This document shows positions 46,601 through 53,087 of a stretch of 64,000 bases of DNA, in pieces. The stretch lies in assembly GCF_030499515.1 (NCBI RefSeq), contig NZ_JASTWJ010000001.1:10086001-10150000 (forward strand). The letters are read 5' to 3'. The stretch is from Streptomyces sp. DT2A-34 (GTDB taxonomy: Bacteria; Actinomycetota; Actinomycetes; Streptomycetales; Streptomycetaceae). Every line of letters begins with the position of its first letter. Positions within the stretch are counted from its first letter, which is position 1. A model generated the notes under the pieces. It saw only the letters and a program-made list of their open reading frames with translations, was not told the DNA's origin and did not search any database. Position numbers and translations under genes: made by a program.

Positions 46601-48554
46601 GGAGACGGTGCTCGCCAAGGGCGCGATGTTCTCCGACGTGCTGCCGGTGCTGGCCCGACAAGGCCTGTACCGGGCCAACGCGCCGCTGGTGGAGGTGTAC
46701 TTCAACTACGTCCGCGCCGCACGCGGGCTGACCGGTCTGGAGGTGCTGCCGGCCGGGACGGGCTACTCCGACCTCGACTTGATGATCACCGTGACGCCGG
46801 ACGCCGGCCGGATCCGTCTCGACCACAACCTCGACATCCTGGACGCGGCGACGGTCACCGAGCTCGGTGAGGAACTGCTGCGTCTGCTCGCGGAGGCGGC
46901 CGAGGACCCGTCGGGGCCGGCGCGTGCGGCGAGGGCGACCGACGCAGCGGCCTTGACCGAGCCGGGCCACACGCTCGCACTCGCCGCCACCTTCGCCCTC
47001 GGCAACCTGCCCCTGATGTGCGAGACGGCGATCGACGAGTCCGTACGGGACGGCAGCGTGACGACCGTCGCGGAGGCCCCGTACCACCACGTACTGGCGA
47101 GCCTGCGCGACCCGTCCGGCGTGTTCGCCGACCCGGCCACGACAGCGGGCGTCGTGCTGCTGCGGGCGACGGACCTGCAACGCTTCGGCCCGGTCGACGA
47201 CGCGCTGCTCGCCGAACTGCGCACCGCCTACCCGGCCGCGCTGCGCGCGGTCGCCGAGCGCACCCGCAAGCCGCTGATCGTCGGCTTCCTGCCCGCCGCA
47301 CAGGACGAGGACCGCCTCAGCCGGTGGGGACAGGAGATCGCCGCCGAGCTGGCCGACGTGCCCGGTATCGCCGTCCTCGGCCACGACGACTGGACCCGCC
47401 ACCACCCCGTCGAGGAACGCTTCGACGAGCGGACCGAACGCCTGGCCCACCTCCCGTTCACCCCGCACTTCCAGGCGGCCGTGGCCCTCCGCCTCGCCGA
47501 GGTCGTCCGAGCGGTACGGCGCCCGGCGCCGAAGGTGATCGCGGTCGACGGCGACGAGACCCTGTGGGGCGGCGTGGCCGGGGAGATCGGCCCCGAGGCC
47601 GTGGACCTGACCGGCCCGCGCGCCCTCCTCGCCCACAGGCTCCTGCGGTGGCGGGCGGCGGGCGCGCTGCTCGTGCTGGTCAGCAACAACGACGAGGACA
47701 CCGTCCGCGCCGTACTGGACCGCCCGGAAAGCCCCCTGCGGGCCGAGCACTTCAGCGTGCTCTCCGCCGCCTGGGGCCCGAAACCGGCTCGCCTCGCCGA
47801 GGCGGCCCGCACGCTCGACCTCGGACTGGACAGCTTCCTGTTCCTCGACGACAACCCCGCCGAGATCGCCAGGATGCGCGCCGCACTGCCGCAGGTGCTG
47901 TCGGTGACCTGCCCGTCGGCGGCCGAACTCCCCGATTTCCTGGGCAGGTTGTGGCCGCTGGTCCCTGCGGCGGCGACGGCCGAGGACGCGCTGCGAGCGC
48001 GGTTCTACGAGGAGGAGCGGGAGCGGGACGCCGTACGCGAACAGGCCGGCTTCGAGGAGTTCCTGGACCGGCTGGAACTGGAGGTCGACATCCGGGCCCT
48101 GGCCGACGCCGATGTACAGCGGGCCGAGCAACTCGTCCGCCGCACCAACCAGTTCACCCTGCGTGCCCGCTCCACCGACGGCGGCGACGTCGCCCGGTGG
48201 CGCGCACACGGCGAGGTCTGGACGGCCGCGGCCCGGGACCGCTTCGGCGACTACGGCCAGATCGGCCTGCTCGCCCTGCGCCACGAGGGCGGCCAACTCG
48301 ACGTCCTGGCCTGGCTGATGAGCTGCCGGGCACTCGGCCGAGGCGTCGAGGAACGCCTCCTGCAATGGCTGGCCGACCGCGCCGAGGCACTGGACTGCGC
48401 CAAGATCCGCCTGACAGCACAACGCACGCCGCGCAACGCCCCCGCCCGCCGCCTGCTGTCCGCACTGGGCGGCGGCGATCAGGACGACGAACGGCTGGAG
48501 ACCGTGGTCACCCCGGAACAACTGCGGACGTTCCGCTCCTGGCGGCGGCCATGA
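34686..48554 (+). CDS. Two-module type I PKS with terminal condensation and FkbH domains
   Basis: A 4622-residue enzyme. Domains with key residues: loading ACP (LGSRQL, Ser53); KS1 (DTACSSS, Cys292; EAHGTGT; NLGHTQ); AT1 (GHSQGE, Ser745; YASH, usual for methylmalonyl-CoA); DH1 (DHTVFGRTVVSG, with Ser in the usual Pro position; LLDAALH); KR1 (GGLGAVG; NYAAAN); ACP1 (GMDS, Ser1804); KS2 (Cys2037); AT2 (GHSLGE, Ser2492; FASH, specificity unclear); DH2 (DHRVTGEVWLPG; VLDAAFH); KR2 (GGLGGLG; AGVLDD, B-type); ACP2 (GLDS, about 3589); a condensation domain (HHAVSDL, about 3783); and an FkbH domain (DGDETLWGG, about 4288; LFLDDNP). No ER or thioesterase is visible. FkbH domains make glyceryl-carrier thioesters from 1,3-bisphosphoglycerate; the C domain may esterify it with the chain. 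ATG 34686 was chosen, with GAGGA 12 bases upstream. Confidence 0.95.
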   Translation: MPAHESPKQSAEPSLTTPRDVRAWLESAVAEAAGLDPTAVDPHRPIAELALGSRQLVTLAAELSALTGRALDPSLVFNHPTVAALAEAVFDEGVFGEAVLGEAPARTPAAVPAPHGTPTRADDDIAIISMACRFPGGADDPEALWRLLAAGEDVITEVPAGRWDTQGLHDPDPEATGKAYSLRGGYLSGIDRFDASFFGISPREAAAMDPQQRLLLQTAWETTERAGIVPDTLNGSSTGVYVGLYDSGYLASAALDQLDGHVGTGSASSVASGRIAYTLGLQGPAVTVDTACSSSLVALHLAARALAGGECDLALAGGATLLVTPRGHVEFSRLRGLSPSGRCSPFSADADGVVWAEGCGMVLLKRLADARRDGDRILAVVKGSAINQDGRSQGLSAPNGPAQEWALRAALAAAGLRPHDLDHIEAHGTGTRLGDPIEGRALAAVFGPDRPADRPLGVGSLKSNLGHTQAAAGIAGVIKTVLALCHERIPASLHADTPTEHIDWAHSGLRVLAEAQAWPRDPERVRRAGVSAFGISGTNAHVVLEEAPEEQTQSPGDLPGVTLFPLSARTLPALRAQAGRLLETLERQPELPLTAVAATLVHHRTHFEHRAVVRASDRAQLLTALRALTETRPDADAVTDLIASPQQAVATGKLAFVFPGQGAQWAGMARDLLDRDPVFADELDRCDAALRPFTDWSVTSVLRGDPGAPALDRVDVVQPVLFAVMVSLAAVWRARGIRPDAVVGHSQGEVAAACVAGALSLNDAAAVVALRSQALTALSGTGTMAVVALPHTEVEARLADHGGRIGVAAVNSGRSTVIAGDVEAVEVLLAELDRQQVFARRLDVDYASHSARVEPVRATILDELDGVTTHPTSVAWYSTVTAEPVTEELEADYWYTNLREPVRFAPTVERMTADGYRYFVELGPHPSLLTALHTIDEDLVAIGSLRRDEDGPACLDRAAAELHVHGRKIDWHRLVPRTTPADLPTYAWDAQRHWIEPAASATAPGFFDHAAHPLLGIQLQSADETRWTFRNEWSPATADWLPDHTVFGRTVVSGTTLMELCRAALAVARPDTPADVTDLLLLAPLTLPGTGTVEVSVEVVTAGTVAEITVHSRPRGQEPADWTLHATASAAESSTLPADRPPMWPEPAEPAWDEGTYDRLTGLGLGYGPAFQGVRQAAATGDATVLARLSLPPMARDTADPYPVHPALLDAALHVAAALDSGDRRVLLPVAVARCVLPPGGATDLTACVRRTGGSGMDLTLDVSLWDTDGFPAGRLEGVRLRAANPADLSSGSRNGRHLYEMAWTAVPEEPAGTPGSVWAVYGDPSDPAVAAAQRDLRAAGVQVADEGADIVVRFWPMTATDAEPAATAHELATTALAELRALISLPPDKAPTRTIWVTRGAIAAAEGDAVAGLAQSVLWGLVRSARTEHPDLGLTLLDLDLELGLGLDGGGDEPPLLSALTHADEPELALRGGELLAPRLIRARPAPPDRPAPIPTDGTVLITGGLGAVGRNIARLLAENGVPRLLLTSRQGAEDPRASEVTGELTALGAEVEVAACDVADAAAVADVLARIGDDSPLRGVVHCAGVLADGVVAELTPERLAQVLRPKVDGAVHLHRLTADRPLDLFLLVSSAAGVVGNAGQANYAAANVFLDQLAHHRRALGLQGLSVSFGAWAGEGLAADHADLERMARLGHRALTPDQGRELTELSLRRDTAHLVAWPLDLPRLRAAAPAGALWRSLLPAPRPDRAGSHTLADRLSRLPEPERAARVLALVREEAAHALGLRSTESVRPDQPLRDLGMDSVTAVDLRNRISTRIGAKLPATLLFDHPTPTRLAEYLLAGALAATGRTSHQASPTPTPARQSDEAVALVAMACRLPGGVRDPEGLWRLVEEGRDAVGPFPARRWDVESLYDPDPDAVGKSYAREGGFLDDIESFDAGFFGITPKEAAAMDPQQRLLLETAWESLERAGIVPGDLTGSTTGGVYVGMFGSDYLSGTRLDQLDGYVGTGSALSVASGRLAYTLGLNGPALTVDTACSSSLVAVHLAAQALRAGECDLALAGGVTLMVTPQTFVEFSRLRGLSPTGRCRSFSDAADGAIWAEGAGMVVLKRLSDARRDGDRVLAVLRGTAVNQDGRSQGLSAPNGPAQEQVIRRALEQSGLRPADIDHVEAHGTGTTLGDPIEANALAEVFGASRPEGRPLHLGSLKSNIGHAQAASGVVGLIKVVQSLRNEILPRTLHADTPSRHVDWADSGLHVLRESVPWPASARRVRRAGVSAFGISGTNAHVIVEEALEPESEPRSPEPELPAGKRLFVLSGRSEEGLRGQAAALARHLSESGNAQDADAALPDIAHTLARHRSHFERRVAVLAEDSKELRAVLGELAAGRVPLPPLREERTGKVAFVHAGHGGQWPGMGLDLMTESEAFREELTRIDDAVERHVGWSVLNALRAPEEFSPLERTEYLQPALFAVNAALTAAWRSLGITPDAVTGHSLGEIAAAYSAGALTLDDAVTVVTGRAQAVVPVAGKGGMLSLDLPRPRVEELLAPYAGRLFVAAVNSPHSTAVSGDSDTLADLRRSLDEQGIRARSLSTPFASHTPLMAPLRAELLDRFSGIRGTRPATALYSTVLAEPVPGDRLDPAYWYANLSEPVRFAETIRRMLDDGYRYFVELSPHPSLGPSIEAVAADAGIDAVSVGSLRRQQGGRDVLLRGLGELYTAGHTPDWATLFPAGRRVDLPTYAFARERHWLAPAPATATGASPLLGTHVEASDEADRHIFQSEVDLRDSRFAYLADHRVTGEVWLPGAAFLDMALEAASAVQGGGEVRLADVRFVQPLRLDESRPARLQLVLRPAADGFRDFTIASAPTGGGQRARWEHHVDGRIAVTPAAPTTAEPGEPLAMLRARCTEQVDLPSVYGALAALGIDYGPAFRGLESGHRTRSTALARLADRPAAGHLLHPAVLDAAFHTAALPGNAPQGRAFVPAGVGRLRHTGLRTSPAWVTCELRSVSGDTATLDLRLYDEKDQLLLAVEEFELAALSPLDGALFETRWRHRPIANEPPARGSWLILADDSGVAAELVERLGTSVPYVIARRGEEFAAEGPGRYVLDPADPQHLARLLDQAFATEPPERVVQLSALDAPAIEDAQTAEEAARLCCLSTLHLVRTLADRTPAPAPRLFVVARGSQAAAATATTGDSGVTGDTGDSTQVTNPQQALAWGFGLAVAQEHPELRTTLVDLPPTGGTGALWTQLRHADDERLVALRGAGRLVPRLTRTRPDDGGHGAIVPDGVYLITGGLGGLGRVVAERLVRRGARRLALMSRSGPAADASGWIRDLQERGVTVHSARADVADRDGLTAALDAVRHELGPITGVVHAAGVLDDATIANLTDERVLRVLAPKVLGTTLLTELTPDAKDFVLFASAAGLLGSAGQSPYSAANAFLDAWAHHLSRTDRRALSLDWGAWSGVGMVSESGVREARTARSGLVAFSAQDGGELFDRVLTTARRQLAPLALDGEMLALDPDAARTRPILADLITAPTGTPGTDDLVKKVFAATTDTERAVRLEAYVRARAGEVSGGAVQVSATTALKELGLDSLMLVRLRNAFARELGVELPTATVFSAADIRGLAQTLGTALPERSTATQEEPERAPEAPETALRPATRDVVRLLRSAQPDMPDAAHAVGLAVRLTTPTTRETLTGILTRLTARHAALRTAIVTADAGGRQLRVDRELPEPLLRWTVVPADTAPEAADRLRELLEPPFDLTVAPLWRFELLDGGERGQILVYGAHHAVSDLQSLLLVAGEIDAELSGDTLGDTVTNRDIDLLIEAQRTDEQGTGQADGRSTEQANRRTDAGDWREAFQGSARLDLTLSRPRPQTRSYRAGSVTVPIPDGLMDRISATASRLAVTPAAFCLGTLTVLLARKRERERFVLAVPVDTRIHADAYDAVGFFGVPVPFPAEARAGERIAEVLRRTDGRLETVLAKGAMFSDVLPVLARQGLYRANAPLVEVYFNYVRAARGLTGLEVLPAGTGYSDLDLMITVTPDAGRIRLDHNLDILDAATVTELGEELLRLLAEAAEDPSGPARAARATDAAALTEPGHTLALAATFALGNLPLMCETAIDESVRDGSVTTVAEAPYHHVLASLRDPSGVFADPATTAGVVLLRATDLQRFGPVDDALLAELRTAYPAALRAVAERTRKPLIVGFLPAAQDEDRLSRWGQEIAAELADVPGIAVLGHDDWTRHHPVEERFDERTERLAHLPFTPHFQAAVALRLAEVVRAVRRPAPKVIAVDGDETLWGGVAGEIGPEAVDLTGPRALLAHRLLRWRAAGALLVLVSNNDEDTVRAVLDRPESPLRAEHFSVLSAAWGPKPARLAEAARTLDLGLDSFLFLDDNPAEIARMRAALPQVLSVTCPSAAELPDFLGRLWPLVPAAATAEDALRARFYEEERERDAVREQAGFEEFLDRLELEVDIRALADADVQRAEQLVRRTNQFTLRARSTDGGDVARWRAHGEVWTAAARDRFGDYGQIGLLALRHEGGQLDVLAWLMSCRALGRGVEERLLQWLADRAEALDCAKIRLTAQRTPRNAPARRLLSALGGGDQDDERLETVVTPEQLRTFRSWRRP

Positions 48555-48639
48555 CGATGCGGACCAGTGTGCGGCCGAGGGCCGCCCGCCGCCCAGACAG
48601 CACCGATGAAGGGGCAGGGCAACACCGTGAAGGGCTCTC

Positions 48640-50994
48640 ATGCGTGAGGTGAACGAGAACGTGTCGGCAGCCGCCGACCAGCGGGCGACCGCGGAGACGA
48701 TAGAGCGGGGCGGTGCCGGTCTGACCGTGACCGACCTGCTGGCCAGGGTGACGGGATCTGCCGAGACGTCGGCTGCCCACACCACCCCGCCCCCGCCGCC
48801 TGACGGGGAGACGCTCGCCGCCACCATCGCAGCCATGGCGGGCCGCTACGTTCCCTCCGGACACCTGGTGCCCGACGCGGACTTCTTCGATGCCGGAGGC
48901 ACCTCGGTGAACGCCGTGGAACTCGTCGGCGCGCTGGAGGACGAGCTGGGCATGGAGATCGACCTGGACGAGGTGTTCGCCGACGCCCGGCCGACCAGCC
49001 TGGCCAAACGCCACCTGGAAAGGACCGGAGCCACCACCGCCGTACCGCAAACGGCTGCCCATGGGGCGATCCAGGCGGTCGAGTCGCCGGCAGTCGCCGC
49101 TCCACCGGTCGCCCTCGCCCGCACCGGCCCGTCCGACTCCACAGCCCGCCCCGACGACCTCGCCCAGATCCTCGCCGACCTGGCCCTCGCCGACCGCCTC
49201 CCCTTCACCGCCTCGCCCGACCCCCTCCCTCCCCGCCGCATCCTGCTGACCGGCGCCACCGGCTTCCTCGGCAGCCACCTGCTCCTGGACCTGCTGCGCC
49301 ACAGCGACGCCCACGTGTACTGCCTGGTCCGGGCCGCCGACGAGGAGGCGGCCGTGGCCCGGCTCGGCGAGGCACTCAAGGGCTATGCGCTGCCCTGGTC
49401 GTCGGAGAACCGCCGCCGCGTCACCGTGCTGCCCGGCGACATCCGCCACCCCCACCTGGGCCTCACCGACGACCTCTGGAACACCCTCGCCCACGAAGTG
49501 GACAGCATCGTCGGGGTGGCGGCCGCCGTGGACTTCCTGCGCGGCTACCAGTCCCTGCGCGCCGGCAACGTCCTCGGCGCCCTCACCCTCGCCGAACTCG
49601 CCGCGACCGGCCGCCCCAAGCCCCTGCACCACATCTCCTCCATCGCCGTCTTCAACGAGGTCGGCATCCCCGCCATGGGCGAGGACGACCCCCTCGCCCA
49701 CATCGACCGCCTCGTCGCCGGCTACGACCAGACCAAGTGGGCCGCCGAAGTCGCCCTGCGCCGCGCCCGCGACCACGGCCTGGTCGTCACCGCCCTGCGC
49801 CCCGGCGGCATCGGCGGCCACACGAAGACCGGCGCCTACAACCCCCAGGACCTCAGCAGCGGCCTGATCTCGGCCTTCGGCCGCTTCCGCACCGTCCCCG
49901 CCTTCCGCTACCTCAACGCCGCTCCCGTCGACTGGGTCAGCCGCGTCGCGGCCGCCGTCATCTGCGAACCCGACGCCTGGGGCTTCGACTACAACCTCAC
50001 CGGCGTCCCCAACACCCTCGACGACGTCGTACGGGACATGGCCCTCGGCGGCATGCACGTCCGCGTCCAGGACTGGGACGAGTGGCGCACCGACGCCCTG
50101 GCCCGCCTCCAGGCCGAGCCGATCCCCGAACTGGCCTTCCTCACCCGCGTGTTGCAGAGCCCCACCGCCCTGAAACTCTGCGAGGCGACCCTCAAGGGCC
50201 CGGCCGCCACGGCCGACCGCACCACCGCACTCGTCGACGCCCTCGGCCTCCCGCCGGCCTCCCGCTACGACGCCCGAGCCCAGCTGAAGACCTTCGAACG
50301 CCTCGCCCACGACGGCCTGGCCCACCTCCCGCACAAGGACGACCAGCCCTACCTGTGGTTCACCGAGACCACCGAAGGAACCGTCGCCCCGATCGGCAGC
50401 ACCACCCCCACCACCCCTGGCACTTCCGCCGGCCCCTGCACGATGTCCCTCACCCTCTCCATCGCGAGCATGCACCAACTGGTGACGGACCGCCGCGTCG
50501 ACGTCCGCGGCAAGGTCACCTGCCCGGCCCTGCACCCCGACCCGCTCACCGTGGCACGCGGCGACATCTGGATCCGCCCCGAGGAAGGCATCCCGCACCG
50601 GCACGGCCTGCACCACCAACTCCTCCGCTGCCACCTGGAGTTGACGGACACCGACGGCACCCGCTGGTGGCTGGAGGGCCACAAGTACGCCCGCCCCCGC
50701 CGCGACCTCTGGCGCCAGACCCGAGCCCTGACCGTGCAGCTCGGCCGCGAGGGCGAACCCGCGAGCCTGGCCGGCGAGGTCGTCGTCCCCGCCGACTCCT
50801 ACGTACGCGACCAGATCGACGGCATCAAGGTCGACCCACGCCTGACCAGCCAGGAGAAGCGGGCCGCCAAGCTCACCTGGCTCGCCTGGTTCGGCCTGGA
50901 GATGGGCCGCGGCCTGCTCGGCCCCTTCGCCCGGGCCGCTGCGGACCTGCTCGACCTGCGCCGCACCACGACCCCCACGGAGCACCACCGATGA
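48640..50994 (+). CDS. Carrier protein-thioester reductase fused to a ChoD-type middle domain
   Basis: A 784-residue fusion in three parts. Residues 50-130 are a carrier domain (DFFDAGGTSVNAVELV, phosphopantetheine Ser near 89). Residues 195-580 are a thioester reductase of the extended short-chain dehydrogenase type: LLTGATGFLGSHLLLDLL for NADPH, HISSIAVF and GYDQTKWAAE with the catalytic Tyr-x-x-x-Lys. Residues about 595-784 (SLTLSIASMHQLV, VRGKVTCPAL, WWLEGHKYARPRRDLWRQTRALTV) look like the domain that lies between the GMC oxidoreductase and hydrolase parts of ChoD-like proteins; no GMC domain is present here. The carrier probably accepts the glyceryl unit from the upstream FkbH domain, and the reductase releases an aldehyde or alcohol. 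The stop codon overlaps the next start (ATGA). Confidence 0.88.
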   Translation: MREVNENVSAAADQRATAETIERGGAGLTVTDLLARVTGSAETSAAHTTPPPPPDGETLAATIAAMAGRYVPSGHLVPDADFFDAGGTSVNAVELVGALEDELGMEIDLDEVFADARPTSLAKRHLERTGATTAVPQTAAHGAIQAVESPAVAAPPVALARTGPSDSTARPDDLAQILADLALADRLPFTASPDPLPPRRILLTGATGFLGSHLLLDLLRHSDAHVYCLVRAADEEAAVARLGEALKGYALPWSSENRRRVTVLPGDIRHPHLGLTDDLWNTLAHEVDSIVGVAAAVDFLRGYQSLRAGNVLGALTLAELAATGRPKPLHHISSIAVFNEVGIPAMGEDDPLAHIDRLVAGYDQTKWAAEVALRRARDHGLVVTALRPGGIGGHTKTGAYNPQDLSSGLISAFGRFRTVPAFRYLNAAPVDWVSRVAAAVICEPDAWGFDYNLTGVPNTLDDVVRDMALGGMHVRVQDWDEWRTDALARLQAEPIPELAFLTRVLQSPTALKLCEATLKGPAATADRTTALVDALGLPPASRYDARAQLKTFERLAHDGLAHLPHKDDQPYLWFTETTEGTVAPIGSTTPTTPGTSAGPCTMSLTLSIASMHQLVTDRRVDVRGKVTCPALHPDPLTVARGDIWIRPEEGIPHRHGLHHQLLRCHLELTDTDGTRWWLEGHKYARPRRDLWRQTRALTVQLGREGEPASLAGEVVVPADSYVRDQIDGIKVDPRLTSQEKRAAKLTWLAWFGLEMGRGLLGPFARAAADLLDLRRTTTPTEHHR

Positions 50995-52142
50995 TCTTCC
51001 GGACGACGAACCCCAGGACCCCCAGGCCGACCCTGCGCAGAGTCAGGACCACCACGGCCCCGCGCCCCCTCCGCCACCGCCTCGACCCGGCGGCGGTCGA
51101 GGAGATCCCCTTCCACACGACCGACGGCGTACGCCTCGGCCTGACCCGCATCGACGCGGGCGACCGCACCCCCGCCCGCGACCGGCCCGCCGTCCTGCTC
51201 CTGCACGGACACACGGCCTCGGCCGACATGTTCCTGCTGCCCGAGACCCGCAACCTGGTCGACGTCCTCCTGGACGAGGGCCACGAGCCCTGGCTGCTCG
51301 ACTGGCGAGGCAGCTGCCGCCTGCCGTACAACGAGACGGGCCGCCGCTACACCTACGACGACGTCGCCCTCTACGACATCCCCGAGGCCGTCCGCCACAT
51401 CCGCACCCGCATCGGCGACCGCCCCCTGTTCGTCGTCGCCCACTGCATAGGCTCCCTCACCCTCTCGATGAGCCTGACGGCAGGCCTCGTGCCCGGCCTG
51501 GCCGGCGTGGTCTCCCAGGGCGTCTTCCTCACCCCGAAGCTCGCGGGCCGCACCTCCCTGCGCATGACCTTGGCCGGTGAGCTCCTCAAGTCCCGTATCG
51601 ACCACATCCCCGTCGACTTCCGCAAGGTCGGCCTGTGGTCGAAGTACACCCCGCTGTTCGCCCTCGCCTCCCGCAAGGCGACCTGCCCGGACCCCACCTG
51701 CCAGATCCTGCACAACTCGGCCTGGGGAACCGGGGCTTCCCTCTTCGTCCACGAGCACCTGACCGACGCCACCCACGACCGTCTCGCCGAACTCCTCGGC
51801 CCCGCCCCGCTGTGGATCCTGCCGCATCTGCGCCGCATCGAACTGGCTCGCACCGTGGTCCGCTGGCACGACACCGACCACCGCTACCGGGCCCTCCCGC
51901 GGAACGCCCTGGACGCGGCGGCCCGCATCGACACGCCGGTCCTGCTCCTCGCGGGCAGCGAGAACGGCCTGTGGCTCGACTCCCAGAAGCTCTGCCGCGA
52001 CGTCCTCGCCCACCGCCGGCCACAACTGGACGTCACGTACACCGAGATCCCCGGCTACGGCCACCTGGACACGTTCCTCGGCAGGGGAGCGGCCCTCGAC
52101 GTCTTCGGGCACATCCTCGATTTCCTGGGCGAACGCCGGTGA
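50991..52142 (+). CDS. Alpha/beta hydrolase with Cys nucleophile (ChoD-tail type)
   Basis: A 383-residue alpha/beta hydrolase. LLLHGHTASADMFLLPETRNLVDVLLDEGHEPWLLDWRGSCRLPYN and GYGHLDTFLGRGAALDVFGHILDFL match the C-terminal hydrolase part of ChoD-like multidomain proteins. The nucleophile elbow reads VVAHCIGSLTLSM, so the nucleophile is Cys rather than Ser, as in those relatives. It is translationally coupled to the preceding gene (ATGA), whose C-terminus carries the matching middle domain, so the two proteins probably interact. Its role might be acyl transfer or hydrolysis of the assembly-line product. The N-terminal 35 residues are Arg/Thr/Pro-rich without a clear signal peptide. Confidence 0.88.
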   Translation: MIFRTTNPRTPRPTLRRVRTTTAPRPLRHRLDPAAVEEIPFHTTDGVRLGLTRIDAGDRTPARDRPAVLLLHGHTASADMFLLPETRNLVDVLLDEGHEPWLLDWRGSCRLPYNETGRRYTYDDVALYDIPEAVRHIRTRIGDRPLFVVAHCIGSLTLSMSLTAGLVPGLAGVVSQGVFLTPKLAGRTSLRMTLAGELLKSRIDHIPVDFRKVGLWSKYTPLFALASRKATCPDPTCQILHNSAWGTGASLFVHEHLTDATHDRLAELLGPAPLWILPHLRRIELARTVVRWHDTDHRYRALPRNALDAAARIDTPVLLLAGSENGLWLDSQKLCRDVLAHRRPQLDVTYTEIPGYGHLDTFLGRGAALDVFGHILDFLGERR

Positions 52143-52176
52143 CGGCAGCCGGTACGGCCGGTTACCGTACCCGTCA
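52140..52176 (+). terminator. Hairpin between the two hydrolase genes
   Basis: GGTACGG (52151-52157) pairs with CCGTACC (52165-52171) around a 7-base loop, and flanking TGACG (52140-52144) can pair with CGTCA (52172-52176). It begins at the stop codon of the first hydrolase gene. It may weaken read-through or act as an operator for the second hydrolase gene. Confidence 0.4.
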
Positions 52177-52208
52177 GTAACCAGAAACCGCACTCCAGGA
52201 GGCCACCC

Positions 52209-52988
52209 ATGCCGCAGCTCGAAGTCGACGGCGCGAGACTGACGTACGACGACGAGGGCCCTCGCGACGGCGACGGTGTGCCCCTGGTGTTCGTCCACGG
52301 CTGGACGGCGAACCGGCACCGCTGGGACCACCAGGTGGCCCACTTCGCCGAGGCTCGCCGAGTCGTCCGCCTCGACCTGCGCGGGCACGGCGAGAGCAGC
52401 GGGTCGGGGGCACGCACGATCGACGACCTGGCGAAGGACGTCCTCGCCCTCCTCGATCACCTGAAGATCGAGCGGTTCGTGATCGTCGGCCACTCCATGG
52501 GTGGCATGATCGCCCAGACCATCGCCCTCGCCCACCCGGAGCGGGTCGAGCGCATGGTGCTGGTGAACTCCATCGGCAGGATGGCCTACAGCCGCGGCCG
52601 CGCCCTGCTCATGGCCGCCTCGACGCTCGCCCCCTTCAAGCTGTTCGTCGCCGCCAACATCCAGCGCGCCTTCGCGCCCGGTTACCCGCGCGAGGAGGTC
52701 CGCGCGTACATCCGCGCCTCCGCCGACACTCCCCGCGAGGTCGTCATGACGCTCTACGGCGCCATGCGCGCCTTCGACGTACTGGACAGGGTCGGCGAGA
52801 TAGAAGCGCCCACCCTCATGGTCCACGGCCACCACGACATCCAACTGCCCGTCGCCCAGATGCTGCGGATGGCCAAGGCCTATCCGGACGCGGTGATCCG
52901 CATCCTGGACGCCGGCCACGAACTGCCGGTGGAGAAGCCGGCGGAACTGACTCTGGCGCTCGACCGCTTCCTCACCGACCGCGGATGA
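52209..52988 (+). CDS. Alpha/beta hydrolase
   Basis: A 259-residue hydrolase with the canonical serine triad: FVHGWTANRHRWD oxyanion loop, IVGHSMGGM nucleophile elbow (Ser), Asp in MVHGHHDIQLP and His in ILDAGHELPVEKP. No signal peptide. AGGAGG precedes the ATG. It is 66 bases after the Cys-type hydrolase on the same strand and may be the last gene of the biosynthetic operon, but the hairpin in the gap means it could be transcribed separately. Substrate unknown; it could serve as a type II thioesterase-like editing enzyme, which I cannot show. Confidence 0.85.
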   Translation: MPQLEVDGARLTYDDEGPRDGDGVPLVFVHGWTANRHRWDHQVAHFAEARRVVRLDLRGHGESSGSGARTIDDLAKDVLALLDHLKIERFVIVGHSMGGMIAQTIALAHPERVERMVLVNSIGRMAYSRGRALLMAASTLAPFKLFVAANIQRAFAPGYPREEVRAYIRASADTPREVVMTLYGAMRAFDVLDRVGEIEAPTLMVHGHHDIQLPVAQMLRMAKAYPDAVIRILDAGHELPVEKPAELTLALDRFLTDRG

Positions 52989-53036
52989 GCGGTCGAAACG
53001 GGTAGCCACCTCACTCGGGCCCCGGCCCGACCAGGC

Positions 53037-53065
53037 GCTTTATTTAAGCCTTGCCTTATATAAGC
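53037..53065. promoter_or_regulatory. AT-rich imperfect inverted repeat, likely ArsR operator
   Basis: GCTTTATTTAAG (53037-53048) and CTTATATAAGC (53055-53065) form an imperfect palindrome in an otherwise GC-rich region, ending about 22 bases before the likely start codon of the ArsR-type gene. ArsR/SmtB repressors bind such repeats and are usually autoregulated. TATA sequences here probably also form the -10 region. Confidence 0.6.
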
Positions 53066-53087
53066 AGGCGCTGGCATAGTGGGCTCC

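Noticed and set aside
47546..47575. Loss of the FkbH catalytic motif because it reads DGDET rather than the usual DLDNT
   Set aside because: The DxDxT pattern is still satisfied, with both Asp residues and the Thr in place, so there is no reason to call the domain dead.
43908..48836. 1642-residue open frame antisense to the end of the PKS
   Set aside because: Same cause. It spans several domain boundaries of a well-supported gene and has no recognisable domain.
50799..53009. 736-residue open frame antisense to the two alpha/beta hydrolases
   Set aside because: Crosses two good genes and their intergenic hairpin; no motifs.
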